Positions 9,012-18,627 of a stretch of 64,000 nucleotides of DNA are shown piece after piece (position 1 is the first letter of the stretch; each line of letters starts with the position of its first letter). This stretch comes from CAUZIB01 sp963663925 (GTDB lineage Bacteria; Acidobacteriota; Vicinamibacteria; Vicinamibacterales; UBA8438), in contig OZ250139.1 of assembly GCA_965237405.1 (NCBI GenBank), forward strand, positions 1,922,001 to 1,986,000, in the 5' to 3' direction. The notes beneath the pieces were generated by a model. That model did no database searches. It was not told the DNA's origin and saw only the letters and a program-made list of their open reading frames with translations. The position numbers and the translations under genes are program-made.

Positions 9012-10760
9012 ATGAGGCGAGTACGGCCTCTGCCGCTTGCTGATGATACGATGCCTCGTACTCAGCTCGGTGGTCACTGTTTTCACTTCTTCCACTTAGC
9101 AGATGTCGATCAACACTTGGCATCGGTTCTACGACCCCGGCGTTCCGCTGAGGACATCACGCTGCCCGGCTTCCTCGAACGGAGTGCCGCTGAGTATCCG
9201 GACGCAACGGCGCTGATCTTCCTCAATCGGACGATGACGTACCGGGAGCTCCAAGCGGACGTGGATCGGTTCGCCGCGGCGCTCGCGAGGCTGGGAGTTG
9301 GGCCGGGCATCCGCGTGGCTGTGCAGCTGCCGAACCTCCCGCAGACCGTGATTGCCTTCTACGCCGCGCTGTCGCTCGGCGCCACGGTGGTGATGACGAA
9401 CCCACTCTACGTCGAACGGGAGATCGAGCACCAGTGGAACGACGCCGGGTGCACGGTGGCGGTCGTCGCCGACTTCTTGTTCGACCGGCGCGTCGCGCAC
9501 ATCCGCGAGAAGCTGGCCGTCGAGCACTATGTCATCGCCTCAATCCCCGACTTTCTTCGGTTCCCGCTGAACCTGCTGGCACCGCTCCGGCTGCGACGGG
9601 CCGATCCGCCGCTCCTCGCGTCGGTCAAGCCCGGCCCGGGCGTGCACCTGATGCGGAGCCTCATGAAGCAGACGGCGCCGGATCGCCCGCGGCCAGCGAT
9701 CGCGATGGACGACACCGCGCTGCTACAGTACACGGGCGGCACAACGGGCGTGGCCAAGGGGGCGATGCTGACGCACCGAAACCTGTCGTGCAACGTCCAG
9801 CAGGTGACCGCCTGGTTCGTGGACGTCCGGCGGGGCGGGGAGGTCATGATGGGGGTCCTCCCGTTCTTTCACGTGTTTGGTCTGACGGTGGCCATGGCCT
9901 TCCCGCTCAGCGTCGCTGGGGCGGTGGTGCTCATGCCGAACCCGCGAGACATGCCGCAGCTCATCGCCAGTATCTCCAAGCACCGCGTCACGCTGTTTCC
10001 GGCCGTACCGGCGATGTTCAACGCCATCGTCAACGCCCAGGGCGTCGAGAAGCTGGACCTCACGAGCGTCCGGTCGTGCTTTTCCGGCTCGGCGCCGCTG
10101 CCGCCCGACATCCTGCAGCGTTTCGAGAAGATGACCGGTGGCAAGATCGTCGAGGGCTACGGCCTGACGGAGACCTCTCCGGTCACGCACGCCAATCCGC
10201 TCGACGGCCGGCGCAAGATCGGCAGCATCGGAGTGCCGCTCCCGAACACCGATATGAAGGTCGTCAGCCTGGAGGACGGGACGACGGAGGTGGGGGTGGG
10301 GAAACAGGGGGAACTGCTGCTGAAGGGACCGCAGGTGATGCGCGGCTACTGGAATGCACCGGAGCAGACAGCCGCCGCCTTCACCGATGGCTGGTTCCGC
10401 ACGGGTGACATCGCCTCGGTCGACGCCGACGACTACACCTTCATCGTCGGCCGGAAGAAGGACATGATCATCGCCGGGGGCTACAACATCTATCCGGACG
10501 AGATCGACGCCGTGCTAGTGGCGCATCCCGCCGTGCTCGAAGCGGCCACAGTCGGCATACCCGATCCCAAGCGGGGCGAGACGGTCAAGTCGTTCGTCGT
10601 GCTGCGCCCCGGCCAGCGCGCCACGGCGGACGAGCTGACCGAGTACTGCCGCCGCGAGCTCGCAGCCTACAAGGTGCCCCGCTCCTTCGCATTCCTTGAT
10701 GAGCTTCCCAAGAGTAGCGCCTTGAAGATCCTCCGCCGGGAACTGCAAAACCACGGATGA
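9012..10760 (+). CDS. AMP-dependent acyl-CoA ligase (FadD-like)
   Basis: 582 residues. It activates a carboxylic acid, probably a medium or long-chain fatty acid, to acyl-AMP and then acyl-CoA. Adenylate-forming motifs are in order: LLQYTGGTTGVAKGAMLTH (ATP P-loop), VEGYGLTETSPVTH, GWFRTGDIASVD, FIVGRKKDMIIAGGYNIYPD, and the C-terminal catalytic lysine region LPKSSALKILRREL. The LKIL context differs slightly from the usual GKIL. The core starts near LPGFLERSAAEYPDATAL; the 40 residues before it are not typical of the family, and the region just upstream is IS6 debris, so the N-terminus may have been replaced. Other in-frame ATGs (for example 9051) are possible starts. One of the few intact housekeeping-type genes here. 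Confidence 0.88.
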   Translation: MRRVRPLPLADDTMPRTQLGGHCFHFFHLADVDQHLASVLRPRRSAEDITLPGFLERSAAEYPDATALIFLNRTMTYRELQADVDRFAAALARLGVGPGIRVAVQLPNLPQTVIAFYAALSLGATVVMTNPLYVEREIEHQWNDAGCTVAVVADFLFDRRVAHIREKLAVEHYVIASIPDFLRFPLNLLAPLRLRRADPPLLASVKPGPGVHLMRSLMKQTAPDRPRPAIAMDDTALLQYTGGTTGVAKGAMLTHRNLSCNVQQVTAWFVDVRRGGEVMMGVLPFFHVFGLTVAMAFPLSVAGAVVLMPNPRDMPQLIASISKHRVTLFPAVPAMFNAIVNAQGVEKLDLTSVRSCFSGSAPLPPDILQRFEKMTGGKIVEGYGLTETSPVTHANPLDGRRKIGSIGVPLPNTDMKVVSLEDGTTEVGVGKQGELLLKGPQVMRGYWNAPEQTAAAFTDGWFRTGDIASVDADDYTFIVGRKKDMIIAGGYNIYPDEIDAVLVAHPAVLEAATVGIPDPKRGETVKSFVVLRPGQRATADELTEYCRRELAAYKVPRSFAFLDELPKSSALKILRRELQNHG

Positions 10761-10784
10761 CCGAAGTTTTGTCCGGATAGAGGC

Positions 10785-10932
10785 GCTTCGCACGCGCAAG
10801 GTTTATCGGCAACCGGATGCGGCAGGACGCAGTCATTCGAAAATTCGAGATCATCGGCGAAGCGGTCAAGCAGCTTTCGGACGGCACCAGGAGCCGCGCC
10901 CCGGAGATTCCGTGGAAGCAGATCGTGGGGTT
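10785..10932 (+). pseudogene. HepT-like (DUF86) ribonuclease toxin remnant
   Basis: The short frame MRQDAVIRKFEIIGEAVKQL and PEIPWKQIVG is the conserved middle of HepT-type HEPN RNases, partners of MNT nucleotidyltransferase antitoxins. The 5' end is missing and the RNase motif (R..(4-6)H) that should follow has been removed by the IS6 element starting at 10927. No antitoxin gene is nearby. Confidence 0.7.
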
Positions 10933-11719
10933 CTGTCAACTTGAGTGCCGACGTGGCACAGTAGCCGTATGCCGAGCTACCGAGGATACCGATTTCCGTC
11001 GGAAGTCATCAGTCACGCGGTGTGGTTGTACCACCGGTTCAGCCTCAGTTTTCGGGACGTCGAGGACCTCTTCGCCGAGCGCGGCATCACCGTCACGTAC
11101 GAGACGATCCGCCAATGGTGCCGGACGTTCGGGCTGAGTATGCGCGACGGCTGCGGCGGCGGGGGCGCCAGGGAGATCCGTGGTATCTCGATGAGCTGTT
11201 CGTGCGGATGCAGGGCCGGACGCAGTGCTTGTGGCGGGCGGTTGACGAGGATGGGGATGTGATCGACATCCTCGTGCAACCCCGACGGAATCGGCGAGCT
11301 GCGATCCGATTCTTCCGCAAGCTCTTGAACACCCAGGGCGCCATCCCTCGCTGCCTGATCACCGACACGCTGCCGAGCTATCACGCCGCCTGCCGTACCC
11401 TGATCCCGTCGGTCCTGCACGGCACAGCCCCGTATGCGAACAATCGCGTCGAAGTGTCTCATCAACCGACCCGCCACCGCGAGCGCCAGATGCGGGGCTT
11501 CAAATCGATCGCGCACCTCCAACGCTTCGCGTCGGTCCACGGCGTCGTCCAGAATCTCTTTCGCGTCGGCCGGCACCTCCTACGAGCCGCTCATCACCGC
11601 GCGCTCCGCACCCGAGCGTTCGCCGAATGGAACGTGGTGACGTGTGCTTCGTGAGCAGCCGCCCAAGTTCGGATCTTGGCCGGCGACCCGGCCCGCGTCC
11701 GGCAAGTTGACAAAACCCC
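10927..11719 (+). mobile_element. IS6-family element (type A, copy 1)
   Basis: The ends are inverted repeats of 17 bp with one mismatch: GGGGTTCTGTCAACTTG (10927-10943) and CAAGTTGACAAAACCCC (11703-11719). The left neighbour is a HepT gene and the right neighbour the broken 3' side of a reverse transcriptase. The flanking 8-mers (CAGATCGT and TGGATGCG) do not match, so this copy marks a rearrangement rather than a simple insertion. Confidence 0.85.
10969..11654 (+). pseudogene. IS6-family transposase with a frameshift
   Basis: The N-terminal frame (YRFPSEVISHAVWLYHRFSL, FAERGITVTYETIRQWCRTF) and the C-terminal frame (DPWYLDELFVRMQG with the first DDE Asp, CLITDTLPSYH with the second, NNRVEVSHQPTRHRERQM with the Glu) are out of phase by one base near 11130, inside FG-AEYARRLRRR. 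Restoring one base gives a full-length protein of about 228 residues. Confidence 0.85.
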
Positions 11720-12840
11720 TGGATGCGTCTCGTGAGCGCGGCGTGTTGCACGGCCACCGGCAGGTGTCGATGGCGACGACACCAGGCGGCGGCGACAGTA
11801 ATCGCTCGCTGCAAACGCGAGGACCGTGTCTTACACCACATGCCCCAGCGACCGCTGCGGGCTCGTCGCCAATGCAGCGTGAACCCCACGAAGTCGAATG
11901 AGGCCGGACCTTTGCCCCCCTGTTGCCGTCGAGGCGGTCGCCCAAACGGCAGCACACGGGTCTTGTCCGCAGGCAGTGTGAGTCCGTCGCGTCCCAGCCG
12001 CTTGGGCAAGACATCCATCACGCGCTCCGCGTCGTCGCGTCGCTCGAAGCCGATCACAACGTCATCGGCATATCTCACGAGCGTCGCCCGACCACGAAGA
12101 CGCGGTCGCACGACCTGGTCGAACCACACGTCCAGCGCGTAGTGGAGATAGACGTTACCCAACAACGGCGAGAGTCCGGACCCCTGTGCGGTGCCCCGGT
12201 CCGGCGTGATATACGCCTCGCCGTCGAGCACGCCCACACGCAACAGCTTGCCGATGAGTCGCAACAGCGAGCCATCGACCACCCGGACCTGGAGCATCTC
12301 CTTCAGCCTGGTGCGGTCCAGACTGTCGAAGAAGGACACGCTGTCGGCCTCCAGAATCCAGTGCACTTCGCCCCGGAACACCACCGTATCCAGAGCTCGG
12401 ATGGCCTCATGGGCATTCCGGCCCGGCCGGAAGCCAAAGGAGCAGTCCAGAAAGTCCTGCTCGTAGATGGCCTCCAGCACGTGACGCACGGCGCTCTGGA
12501 CGATCGTGTCCTCAAGCGCCGACATCCCAATCGGTCGTGTCCGACCTCCGTCTTTGGGAATGTGCACCCGACGGATCGGCTGATGCCGATACCGCTTGGA
12601 CCTCAGCCGGGCGTACAGGTCCTGAAGATTTTGCTCCACGTCCTGCCCATACTGGTCCTTGGTGACCCCATCCACCCCGACTGCCGCATCCTTTCGGATA
12701 CTCCAGTAGGCGGCCGCCAGCGCCGGCACATCCAGGAGATGCGCCAGTGAATGGACCCGTCCCTCGGGTTCCCTTCGCGCGCGGTCCACTACCGTTCGAA
12801 TTTCTGGTGACATGAGTCCCGACGTCAACGCGCCGGTCAT
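11720..12840 (-). pseudogene. Group II intron reverse transcriptase, truncated in the X/maturase domain
   Basis: About 373 residues remain. Reverse transcriptase blocks are visible in order: AAVGVDGVTKDQYGQ, RPIGMSALEDTIVQSAVRHV, DCSFGFRPGRNAHEAI, GTAQGSGLSPLLGNVYLHYA, the catalytic RYADDVVIGF and FVGFTLHW. The protein breaks off at AALTRRIQG, where the family continues into the maturase domain. Residues read beyond 11720 come from IS6 sequence. The retained part looks undamaged, so truncation is probably recent. Confidence 0.9.
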
Positions 12841-13293
12841 GGGTCCCTTCGAAAGCGCACACCAACACGGGCCACCGTTGCTCGGCCGGGTCCGGGGGCC
12901 AACCCGGTCCCCGACGTCCGCGCTCGTATGCAGCCCTCCGACTCCCGCCCTCCCGTCGGCCGCGGCTCCGGTCGTCCCTGGCCGGTGGCCTACCCTGTCC
13001 CTCGTGCGACAAGGAGGAAGAAGGGCCTCCCAGGTGCCTGGGCCGTCCTCTTCCAGCGTGCCGTAGGCTCAGACCCCGCTGGGTGCGCGTCTCGGCGTGC
13101 CCATCGCGTCGAGACCGCCATCGCCTTCAGGCTGCACAATGCCCTGGGCACCCAGAATGAGCGTTATTTCGTGGCTGTAAACCCGACGGCCCACTCGCTT
13201 GCGTGCCTACGCATCGGCGTCTTCGTGACCGCGGACGCCGCAAGGCTCGCTACCGGGGTGGGTGGGTCGCCCTTCACCGGACGGGTTTCGCAC
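11720..13293 (-). mobile_element. Group II intron, 5' part including most of the reverse transcriptase ORF
   Basis: Read leftward, the intron can be taken to start at 13293 with the GUGCG consensus (GTGCGAAACCCGTCCGG). A GC-rich structured region of about 450 bp (domain I-III size) follows, then the reverse transcriptase ORF. The 3' third (maturase end, domains V and VI, 3' splice site) is missing because the IS6 element ends at 11719. The exact 5' boundary is inferred from the consensus and not from an intron-less copy. Confidence 0.7.
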
Positions 13294-13380
13294 CCGTTGG
13301 ACGGCGAACACAGTTTCATGACGTCACCGCATCGTCACTCCCCTTTGACCAGCCTTGCCTGGTCGCACCATGCAACAACG
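13294..13380 (-). repeat. Terminal fragment of an IS5-type element
   Basis: Reading leftward from 13380, GGCGTTGTTGCATGG matches the terminal repeat of the IS5 elements in this window. The following about 70 bp match neither type A nor type B. It is wedged between the integrase remnant and the group II intron start, so the intron may have inserted into this element. Confidence 0.5.
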
Positions 13381-13896
13381 CCGCGTGCCGCCACGGGGCC
13401 GCGCTGGCCGACCGGACCCGGCGGCGCGGCCCGCGTTCCTCCAATCGCTCCGGAAAGACCGACCGGTGGTCGAGCGCGCCAGCCCGAATCGGCAGCTGCA
13501 GCATCCGGCTGAGTGCCGAGGTCTCGCGATTCACCGTCGCCGCCGCGGCCCCGGCCGCCAGGCGCGTCCGCTGATAGGACCGAATCGCCTCCGTCGTGAT
13601 GACCGTCGCCGGCTGTCCCCTAAACGTCGCCCGTAGATTCGCCACGCGCCCGCGCGCCGTGTCCACGGTGCGGAGGCGACGCACCAGGTAGTCGTCGAGA
13701 TACCACGCCGCCAGATGATCAAAGGTTAGCGGCCCGTGGTGGCCACGGCCTCGTCCGTCAGCGACCCGGCTCGCCAGCAGGCGGTCGGCCACGCGGCGCT
13801 CCGTCGATCGCGTACTCTCCCGATACTCGCGGCCGTTCCACCGATAGGCGATGTAGTAGATGGCGCCGCGTGATAGATGCGTCCCGAACTGGCCAT
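13381..13896 (-). pseudogene. Tyrosine recombinase, N-terminal fragment with a frameshift
   Basis: Starts at the ATG of MASSGRIYH (13896) with ribosome site AAAGGAG, shifts frame after GRIYH, then reads RGAIYYIAYRWNGREYREST, AAWYLDDYLVRRLRTVDTAR, ATVNRETSALSRMLQLPIRA and SVFPERLEERGPRR. It is closely similar to the N-terminal half of the intact integrase at 18628-19680. The catalytic domain is lost at 13380, replaced by an IS5 terminus. Confidence 0.85.
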
Positions 13897-14234
13897 GCGG
13901 GCTCCTTTCTCGACCGATCTCCCAGGCGAGACCGTGGTCGTGGACACACAGCTTCGCTCCAGTGGGCCCCGCAAGGGAAGGCCACAGTTCTCGACATACG
14001 ACCAACGGAATCACCGTTGACGTGCCTGCCCAGGTCCGGGCTGAGCTCCGCTCACGTCTCGTCACGAACGCGAGCCTTCAACCGGAACAAGTCGCGACAC
14101 GTCAGTCGCTTACGCGGACGGAGGTCGCAACGACGAGGTGAGGTCAGGTCGTGGAATGTGAGCGTTGTCGACGCACATCCGGATCGGTCATCGCCGAAGT
14201 GGCCGCGCGCAGGCCGATCCCTTCTTTTTTCGAA

Positions 14235-14297
14235 GGAAACACGGGGGGTGTGGACAGTCCGCGGTACACAAAATATGACCGCCCTTGATAACCGATT
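14235..14297. repeat. Integrase-upstream repeat, copy 1 (possible recombination site)
   Basis: About 62 bp, with core GGGTGTGGACAGTCCGCGG, AAAATAT and GATAACCGAT, shared with 19921-19983. In both places it lies upstream of a related leftward integrase gene and the sequences diverge directly after GATAACCGAT. This is the position expected for part of an attachment site or recombinase-binding arm (inference). Confidence 0.6.
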
Positions 14298-14335
14298 CCC
14301 CAAACCTCGGCCACTGTTGGGCCCCGGTAGACCGG

Positions 14336-14384
14336 TGGCCTTCTAAGCCGAGGGTCGCAGGTTCGAATCCTGCCGGGCGTGCCA
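14336..14384 (+). tRNA. 3' half of a tRNA-Arg (anticodon UCU) gene
   Basis: The sequence holds the anticodon loop CTTCTAA, the 3' anticodon stem, the full T-arm (GCAGG TTCGAAT CCTGC), the acceptor 3' strand CGGGCGT and the CCA end. No 5' acceptor strand (ACGCCCG type) or D-arm lies upstream, so only the 3' half is present. This is the usual relic left when an element integrates into a tRNA gene; the integrase remnant and repeat just upstream support that. The reverse strand gives the familiar spurious ARPAGFEPATLGLEG translation. Confidence 0.8.
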
Positions 14385-14710
14385 TTTTCCTAAAGAATTC
14401 GCCGATTGTCCCCTCTGCCTGGGCACCAGGGGCGAAGGTACAGGCGAAAAAAGTGACCGGTCACCTTCCACGATTGGCTGACTGAAGTACGCCGAGCGCC
14501 ACCCCCGCGCTTCACAACGGCGCCTGCGCCTGCTGCCCACGGGTTCCATCGCCGTCTCTTCGCCGCCGCTCGCGTCGGTGCGGCTCAAATGCCGAAGAGG
14601 GTAGAAGCATGCCCCATGGATTCGGATTCCCAGGTCACGACGGATCGTGACCGGTGACGGCACTCAGTCCGCTATACTCAACAGTTCAAAACATCCAAAG
14701 GAGATTCGCG

Positions 14711-15079
14711 ATGTCGAGATTCCTCGTCCTGTATCGTGGCGGCGACGCCAGTAAGCTTTCACCAAAGGAAAACGAAATCCTCTCCAAGAAGTGGAGTCTG
14801 TACAGGGAGAAGTTGGTCAAGGCCGGCGCCCTGAAGGAGGGCGGTCGCGTGCAAAGTTCCGCGGCCACGCAACTGGTTGGCAAAGCCCGGGAGATCAAGG
14901 AAAAGCGCGTCGGGAATCACGCCAGTTTCGTGGACGGCTACTGTCTGCTGGAAGGCAAGAGCATGAAAGCGCTCCAACGACTCTCGAAGACGTGCCCTCA
15001 TCTGACCATGATGGACGGCACCATTGAGATTATTCCTGTGATCGAGGAGGCCCTCGCAGCTCCTGCTGAAAGTGCGTAA
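14711..15079 (+). CDS. YCII/DGPF-domain-like small protein
   Basis: 122 residues from the ATG of MSRFLVLYRGGDASKL, chosen because AAAGGAG lies about 8 bases upstream; an earlier in-frame ATG at 14654 has none. The ferredoxin-like pattern of YCII-related proteins is visible: first strand FLVLYRGG, helix ENEILSKKWSLYREKLVKAG, strand VDGYCLLEGKS, helix MKALQRLSKTCPHL and final strand DGTIEIIPV. The biochemical role of most such proteins is unknown. It stands alone between mobile debris and seems intact. Confidence 0.72.
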   Translation: MSRFLVLYRGGDASKLSPKENEILSKKWSLYREKLVKAGALKEGGRVQSSAATQLVGKAREIKEKRVGNHASFVDGYCLLEGKSMKALQRLSKTCPHLTMMDGTIEIIPVIEEALAAPAESA

Positions 15080-15239
15080 CCAGGGATCGGGGCTGGTCTC
15101 GCGGCCAGAGTTTCTTGGCTCACCCGAGGAGGATCGCCACGCGGGCACGCCAACGATCTGATGGCTTTGCACCACCAGGAACCCGGGAGAGAGCGGTCCC
15201 ACCGCCAGCCATAGGCGTGAATCCCCTATCCGGCGGGCA

Positions 15240-15485
15240 CCGTTGCCGCCTAACGACGGTGCCGGGTTTTGTACCGTATGGGCGAGTGCGGCCTCGACCA
15301 CCTCACGGGGTGTGTTCGTCCGTTACGCGGCCCAGTCCCGGAAGCTCGACTGGAACCCATGCGACACGGCGGCGATGCCGAGTTCCTTGATCAATTTCGA
15401 TAGCGTCGTGTTTGGAGAGTGGCTTCCCGCGCAGACTGCGGAACACCAGGCCGGTGCCATCGCTCAGTCTCTGTACGTCGTGCAA
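15240..15485 (-). pseudogene. P4-type tyrosine integrase, C-terminal remnant
   Basis: Joining frames gives TGLVFRSLRGKPLSKHD, then TLSKLIKELGIAAVSHGFQS with SFRDWAA, an in-frame TAA, then TPREVVEAALAHTVQN. This is the conserved end of P4/prophage-type integrases (H..R and the AxAH segment before the tyrosine). At least one frameshift and one stop are present and the tyrosine end is lost. It differs from the other integrase families here. Confidence 0.7.
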
Positions 15486-15504
15486 GGGCTATCTGAAAAG
15501 CGCT

Positions 15505-15935
15505 TTAGGGCGAGGTAACGGCTAGCGCCCGCTGGTGCCGGTGGAGGTGGCTGAGGTAGAGCGCCAGGGCCGACCAGATCAGGAGAAACGTCGTGACATC
15601 CGCGGCCGTGAACGGCTCCCCATACAGCTGCGTGGCGAGCAAGAAGTGCGCGGTCGGCGTGAGGAACTGGAGCAGACCGACGGTCGCCAGGGGAATCCGC
15701 CGGGCGCCGTACGCGAACCAGGCCAGCGGTATCACCGTGATCAGGCCGGCGACGGGGACGAGCCCCTGCGTGCCACCGTCGGCAAGGACGAAGGTTGACA
15801 TGGTCCTAGAGATCACCCACGCCATGTAAACGAGCGCGACAGGCGCGAGCACGGCCGCTTCGACAAACAGGCCTGGCAGCGCCGACACGGCGAGCGTCTT
15901 GCGGAGCAACCCGTACAGGCTGAAAGAGGCCTTGG
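15505..15935 (-). pseudogene. RarD/EamA-family transporter, C-terminal half
   Basis: The frame encodes SFSLYGLLRKTLAVSALPGL, a run of hydrophobic segments and ATVGLLQFLTPTAHFLLA plus LYGEPFTAADVTTFLLIWSA, the second EamA repeat of RarD permeases. The first five transmembrane segments are absent. The sequence upstream of about 15935 is unrelated and is followed by insertion-sequence ends. Confidence 0.8.
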
Positions 15936-15999
15936 TGCACAACTCGCGATCTCGGTCAATAATTGCCCTCCACCCCGAGATCCGAGGTCCCGCATGACG

Positions 16000-16110
16000 T
16001 GTGGGTGGCGAATTGCTAATCTGTCCCGCAATCCCTTGAGATATCAAGTCTTGTGGTCCTGGGAGTGGTCGATAGCAGAAGCTGAGAGGTCCGCCGAGTC
16101 GCTCCGGCGG
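16000..16110. repeat. Juxtaposed ends of two insertion sequences
   Basis: 16000-16065 matches the left end of the element at 59607 (TGTGGGTGGCGAATT, then CGCAATCC and CTGGGAGTGGTCG). 16066-16105 matches the 3' coding end of the rve element at 57304 (AGAGGTCCGCCGAG type, encoding ERLGG.LSF). Neither continues. Confidence 0.65.
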
Positions 16111-16143
16111 CCTCGTCATCAGCCTACTCTGCCACCCGCGGTC

Positions 16144-18333
16144 TCAACTTGACCGTGCCATCCACTCCGCCAATTTTGACCACCGTCGCGTCTCGACCGT
16201 TCCTTTGACCGCCATCCCGACGGCCTGCTTTTGGCCGACCAAGACGACCAGCTTCCGGCCCCTGGTGATGCCGGTATAGAGGAGGTTCCGACGGAGCATC
16301 ATGTAGTGCTGCATCATCATGGGAATCACGACGGCTGGGTATTCTGACCCCTGCGACTTGTGGATGCTGACCGCATAGGCCAACGCCACCTCATCGAGTT
16401 CCCCAAATTGGTACTCGACAGGCCTGTCGTCAAACTCGATGACGAGCGTCTGCGCGTCGGGGTCAATACGACGGACGTACCCGACATCGCCGTTGAACAC
16501 GTCCTTGTCGTAGTCGTTGTCGGTCTGCATCACCTTGTCACCGACGCGATAGGTGACGCCAAACCGTTCGATGCACACGTCATCAACGGGCGGGTTCAGC
16601 GCCTTCTGGAGGTCGACATTCAACGCCCTCGCACCCAGGCCACCACGATTCATTGGGCACAACACCTGGATGTCCTTGATGGGGTCGAACCCGAAGCGCT
16701 TGGGTAGTCGGTTTGTCACGATCTCGACAATCTTGGAGACGCCGTCGTCGGGGTCGTGGGCCGCGACGAAATAGAAATCCGATGTGTCACTCCTCGTGAC
16801 ATCCAGGTTAGGCATATTGCCCGCATTCACTCGATGGGCGCTGGTGACGATCTGACTGTCCGCCGCCTGCCTGAATATTTCAGTCAGGCGAGTCACAGGG
16901 ACCGCACCGGACTCGATGATGTCGGCCAGCACCTGCCCTGGCCCCACCGACGGCAGTTGGTCCACGTCGCCAACCGCCATGAGTGCCGCTCTGTTCGGCA
17001 ACGCCGTCATCAAGGCCGCCATCAGCGGGACGTCCACCATCGATGTCTCATCGACCACCAAGAGGTCACAGTCGAGTGGATGGTCGCTGTCGCGTTTGAA
17101 TCCTCCGTGCCTGGGGTCCACCTCCAAGAGACGGTGGATGGTCTTGGCCTCCATCCCGGTACTCTCCGAGAGACGCTTGGCGGCCCGTCCTGTCGGGGCG
17201 GCGAGCGCCACAGAGACGCCCTTCGCAACCAAGATGCGGAGGATGGCGTCCACGAGGGTGGTCTTCCCCACACCGGGTCCACCGGTGATCACGATGGTCT
17301 TTGACGAGACCGCCATCGTGACGGCCTCCCGCTGGCTCTCAGCCAACGTGACGCCGAGCTGTCGCTCCACCCACGGGATGGCCTTCTCGGTGTCAATGCG
17401 TGGCCACGATGGCTGCCCCCCCGCCAACGCGTGCAGTCGTTCGGCGACGACCTTCTCCGCGTGCCAGAGGTACCCGAGAAAGATGCAGCGTCGCTCACCG
17501 ATGGTGTCGGCGACCACCGTGTCGTCCTGGAGTTCCTGGTGCAGGGCCTCATGAAGAATGGCGGCGGGTATCTCTAATAATTTCTCAGCCATCGGCATGA
17601 GGTCATCGACGGGCAGCCCACAATGCCCCGCCGACACGGCTTCGGCCAGGGTGTAGGCAATGCCCGCTCGTGCCCGGATCATGGCCGTCTTCTCGATGCC
17701 CAGTGTTTCGGCGATCTGGTCAGCCGTCAGGAATCCGATGCCCTTGATGTCCCGCGCCAGGCGGTAGGGATTCTCACTCACCAGCGGGATCGCGTCGGCA
17801 CCGTACGTCTTGTAGATGCGCACCGCTCGTGCGGTGCCCACGCCGTGGGATTGCAGAAACACCATGATCTCCCGGATGGCTTTCTGATCGGCCCAGCCGG
17901 CGGTGATGCGCTCGACCCGCTTGGGGCCGATGCCGTCGAGCGTGCGCAACCGCTCGGGGGCGTGCTCGATCACCTCAAAGACCTCCTCTCCAAACGCCGT
18001 GACCAGTGTCTTGGCAAAGTGAGGGCCGATGCCTCTGATCATGCCGCTGCCGAGGTACTTCTCGATGCCCTCGAGGGAGCTGGGCGGCGTGACCGTCAGG
18101 AAGGTCGTCCTGAACTGCAGGCCGTGCTCTCGGTGGGTATCCCACCGGCCGCTGGCCTGGATGAACTCCCCCGGCTGGATCGAGGCCGCCGAGCCGAGGA
18201 CGGTCACGAGGTCACGATGGCCTCGAACCTTGACCCGGAGGACACAGAAGCCTGTGTCCGGGCTGTGGAACGTGACGCGTTCGACCAGACCGGACAGGGG
18301 TTCGCGATCTGTGGAGGCGATGTGCGTGGCCAT
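16144..18333 (-). CDS. recD2: RecD2-type SF1B 5'-3' DNA helicase
   Basis: 729 residues from the ATG of MATHIASTDREPLSG; an upstream in-frame start (18444) is less likely because the extra 37 residues are unlike the family. N-terminal OB-like region (VTFHSPDTGFCVLRVK), a helix-hairpin-helix region (GSGMIRGIGPHFAKTL, LDGIGPKRVERI), then helicase motifs: ITGGPGVGKTTLVDAI (Walker A), LAAPTGRAAKRL (Ia), LLVVDETSMVDV (II), AVGDVDQLPSVGPG (III), LTEIFRQAADS (IV) and the C-terminal VSIHKSQGSEYPAVV and LLYTGITRGRKLVVLV. Such proteins work in DNA repair without RecBC. It appears intact and single, so probably a resident gene. Confidence 0.93.
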   Translation of the reverse strand: MATHIASTDREPLSGLVERVTFHSPDTGFCVLRVKVRGHRDLVTVLGSAASIQPGEFIQASGRWDTHREHGLQFRTTFLTVTPPSSLEGIEKYLGSGMIRGIGPHFAKTLVTAFGEEVFEVIEHAPERLRTLDGIGPKRVERITAGWADQKAIREIMVFLQSHGVGTARAVRIYKTYGADAIPLVSENPYRLARDIKGIGFLTADQIAETLGIEKTAMIRARAGIAYTLAEAVSAGHCGLPVDDLMPMAEKLLEIPAAILHEALHQELQDDTVVADTIGERRCIFLGYLWHAEKVVAERLHALAGGQPSWPRIDTEKAIPWVERQLGVTLAESQREAVTMAVSSKTIVITGGPGVGKTTLVDAILRILVAKGVSVALAAPTGRAAKRLSESTGMEAKTIHRLLEVDPRHGGFKRDSDHPLDCDLLVVDETSMVDVPLMAALMTALPNRAALMAVGDVDQLPSVGPGQVLADIIESGAVPVTRLTEIFRQAADSQIVTSAHRVNAGNMPNLDVTRSDTSDFYFVAAHDPDDGVSKIVEIVTNRLPKRFGFDPIKDIQVLCPMNRGGLGARALNVDLQKALNPPVDDVCIERFGVTYRVGDKVMQTDNDYDKDVFNGDVGYVRRIDPDAQTLVIEFDDRPVEYQFGELDEVALAYAVSIHKSQGSEYPAVVIPMMMQHYMMLRRNLLYTGITRGRKLVVLVGQKQAVGMAVKGTVETRRWSKLAEWMARSS

Positions 18334-18555
18334 GTGATCCGCGATGCCTTCACACCGTGAAAAGGCCGTACCCGTGACGGGTGTGGTGTTGGCGAGTCGG
18401 CCCGTGGGTGGGGCGTCGGCGCATGAATCGGAACGGGGCCGCACGACCTGAGGTCACAGGCCGTATGGTGTAGGAAACGGCCGAGGTGGGCAACTGCCAG
18501 ACCCGAAGTCGGGAACGGCCGGGTCTGATGTGCGCCGCCTCAGGCCACGCGCGCG

Positions 18556-18600
18556 ATGTACGTTCTCGTGCTCGCGGTCGCTGGCTGGGTGAACCCGACC
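18556..18600 (+). repeat. Very short remnant of an rve transposase start
   Basis: MYVLVLAVAGWVNP resembles the first residues (MPPALQFFVLTCAGWVNC type) of the element at 57304-58467. Similarity ends after about 15 codons. Confidence 0.45.
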
Positions 18601-18627
18601 TCGGCAACCATCAGTGCGCCGCGCCCG

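Noticed and set aside
14188..14385. A leftward frame starting MARPAGFEPATLGLEG.
   Set aside because: A well-known artefact of translating the complement of a tRNA 3' half.
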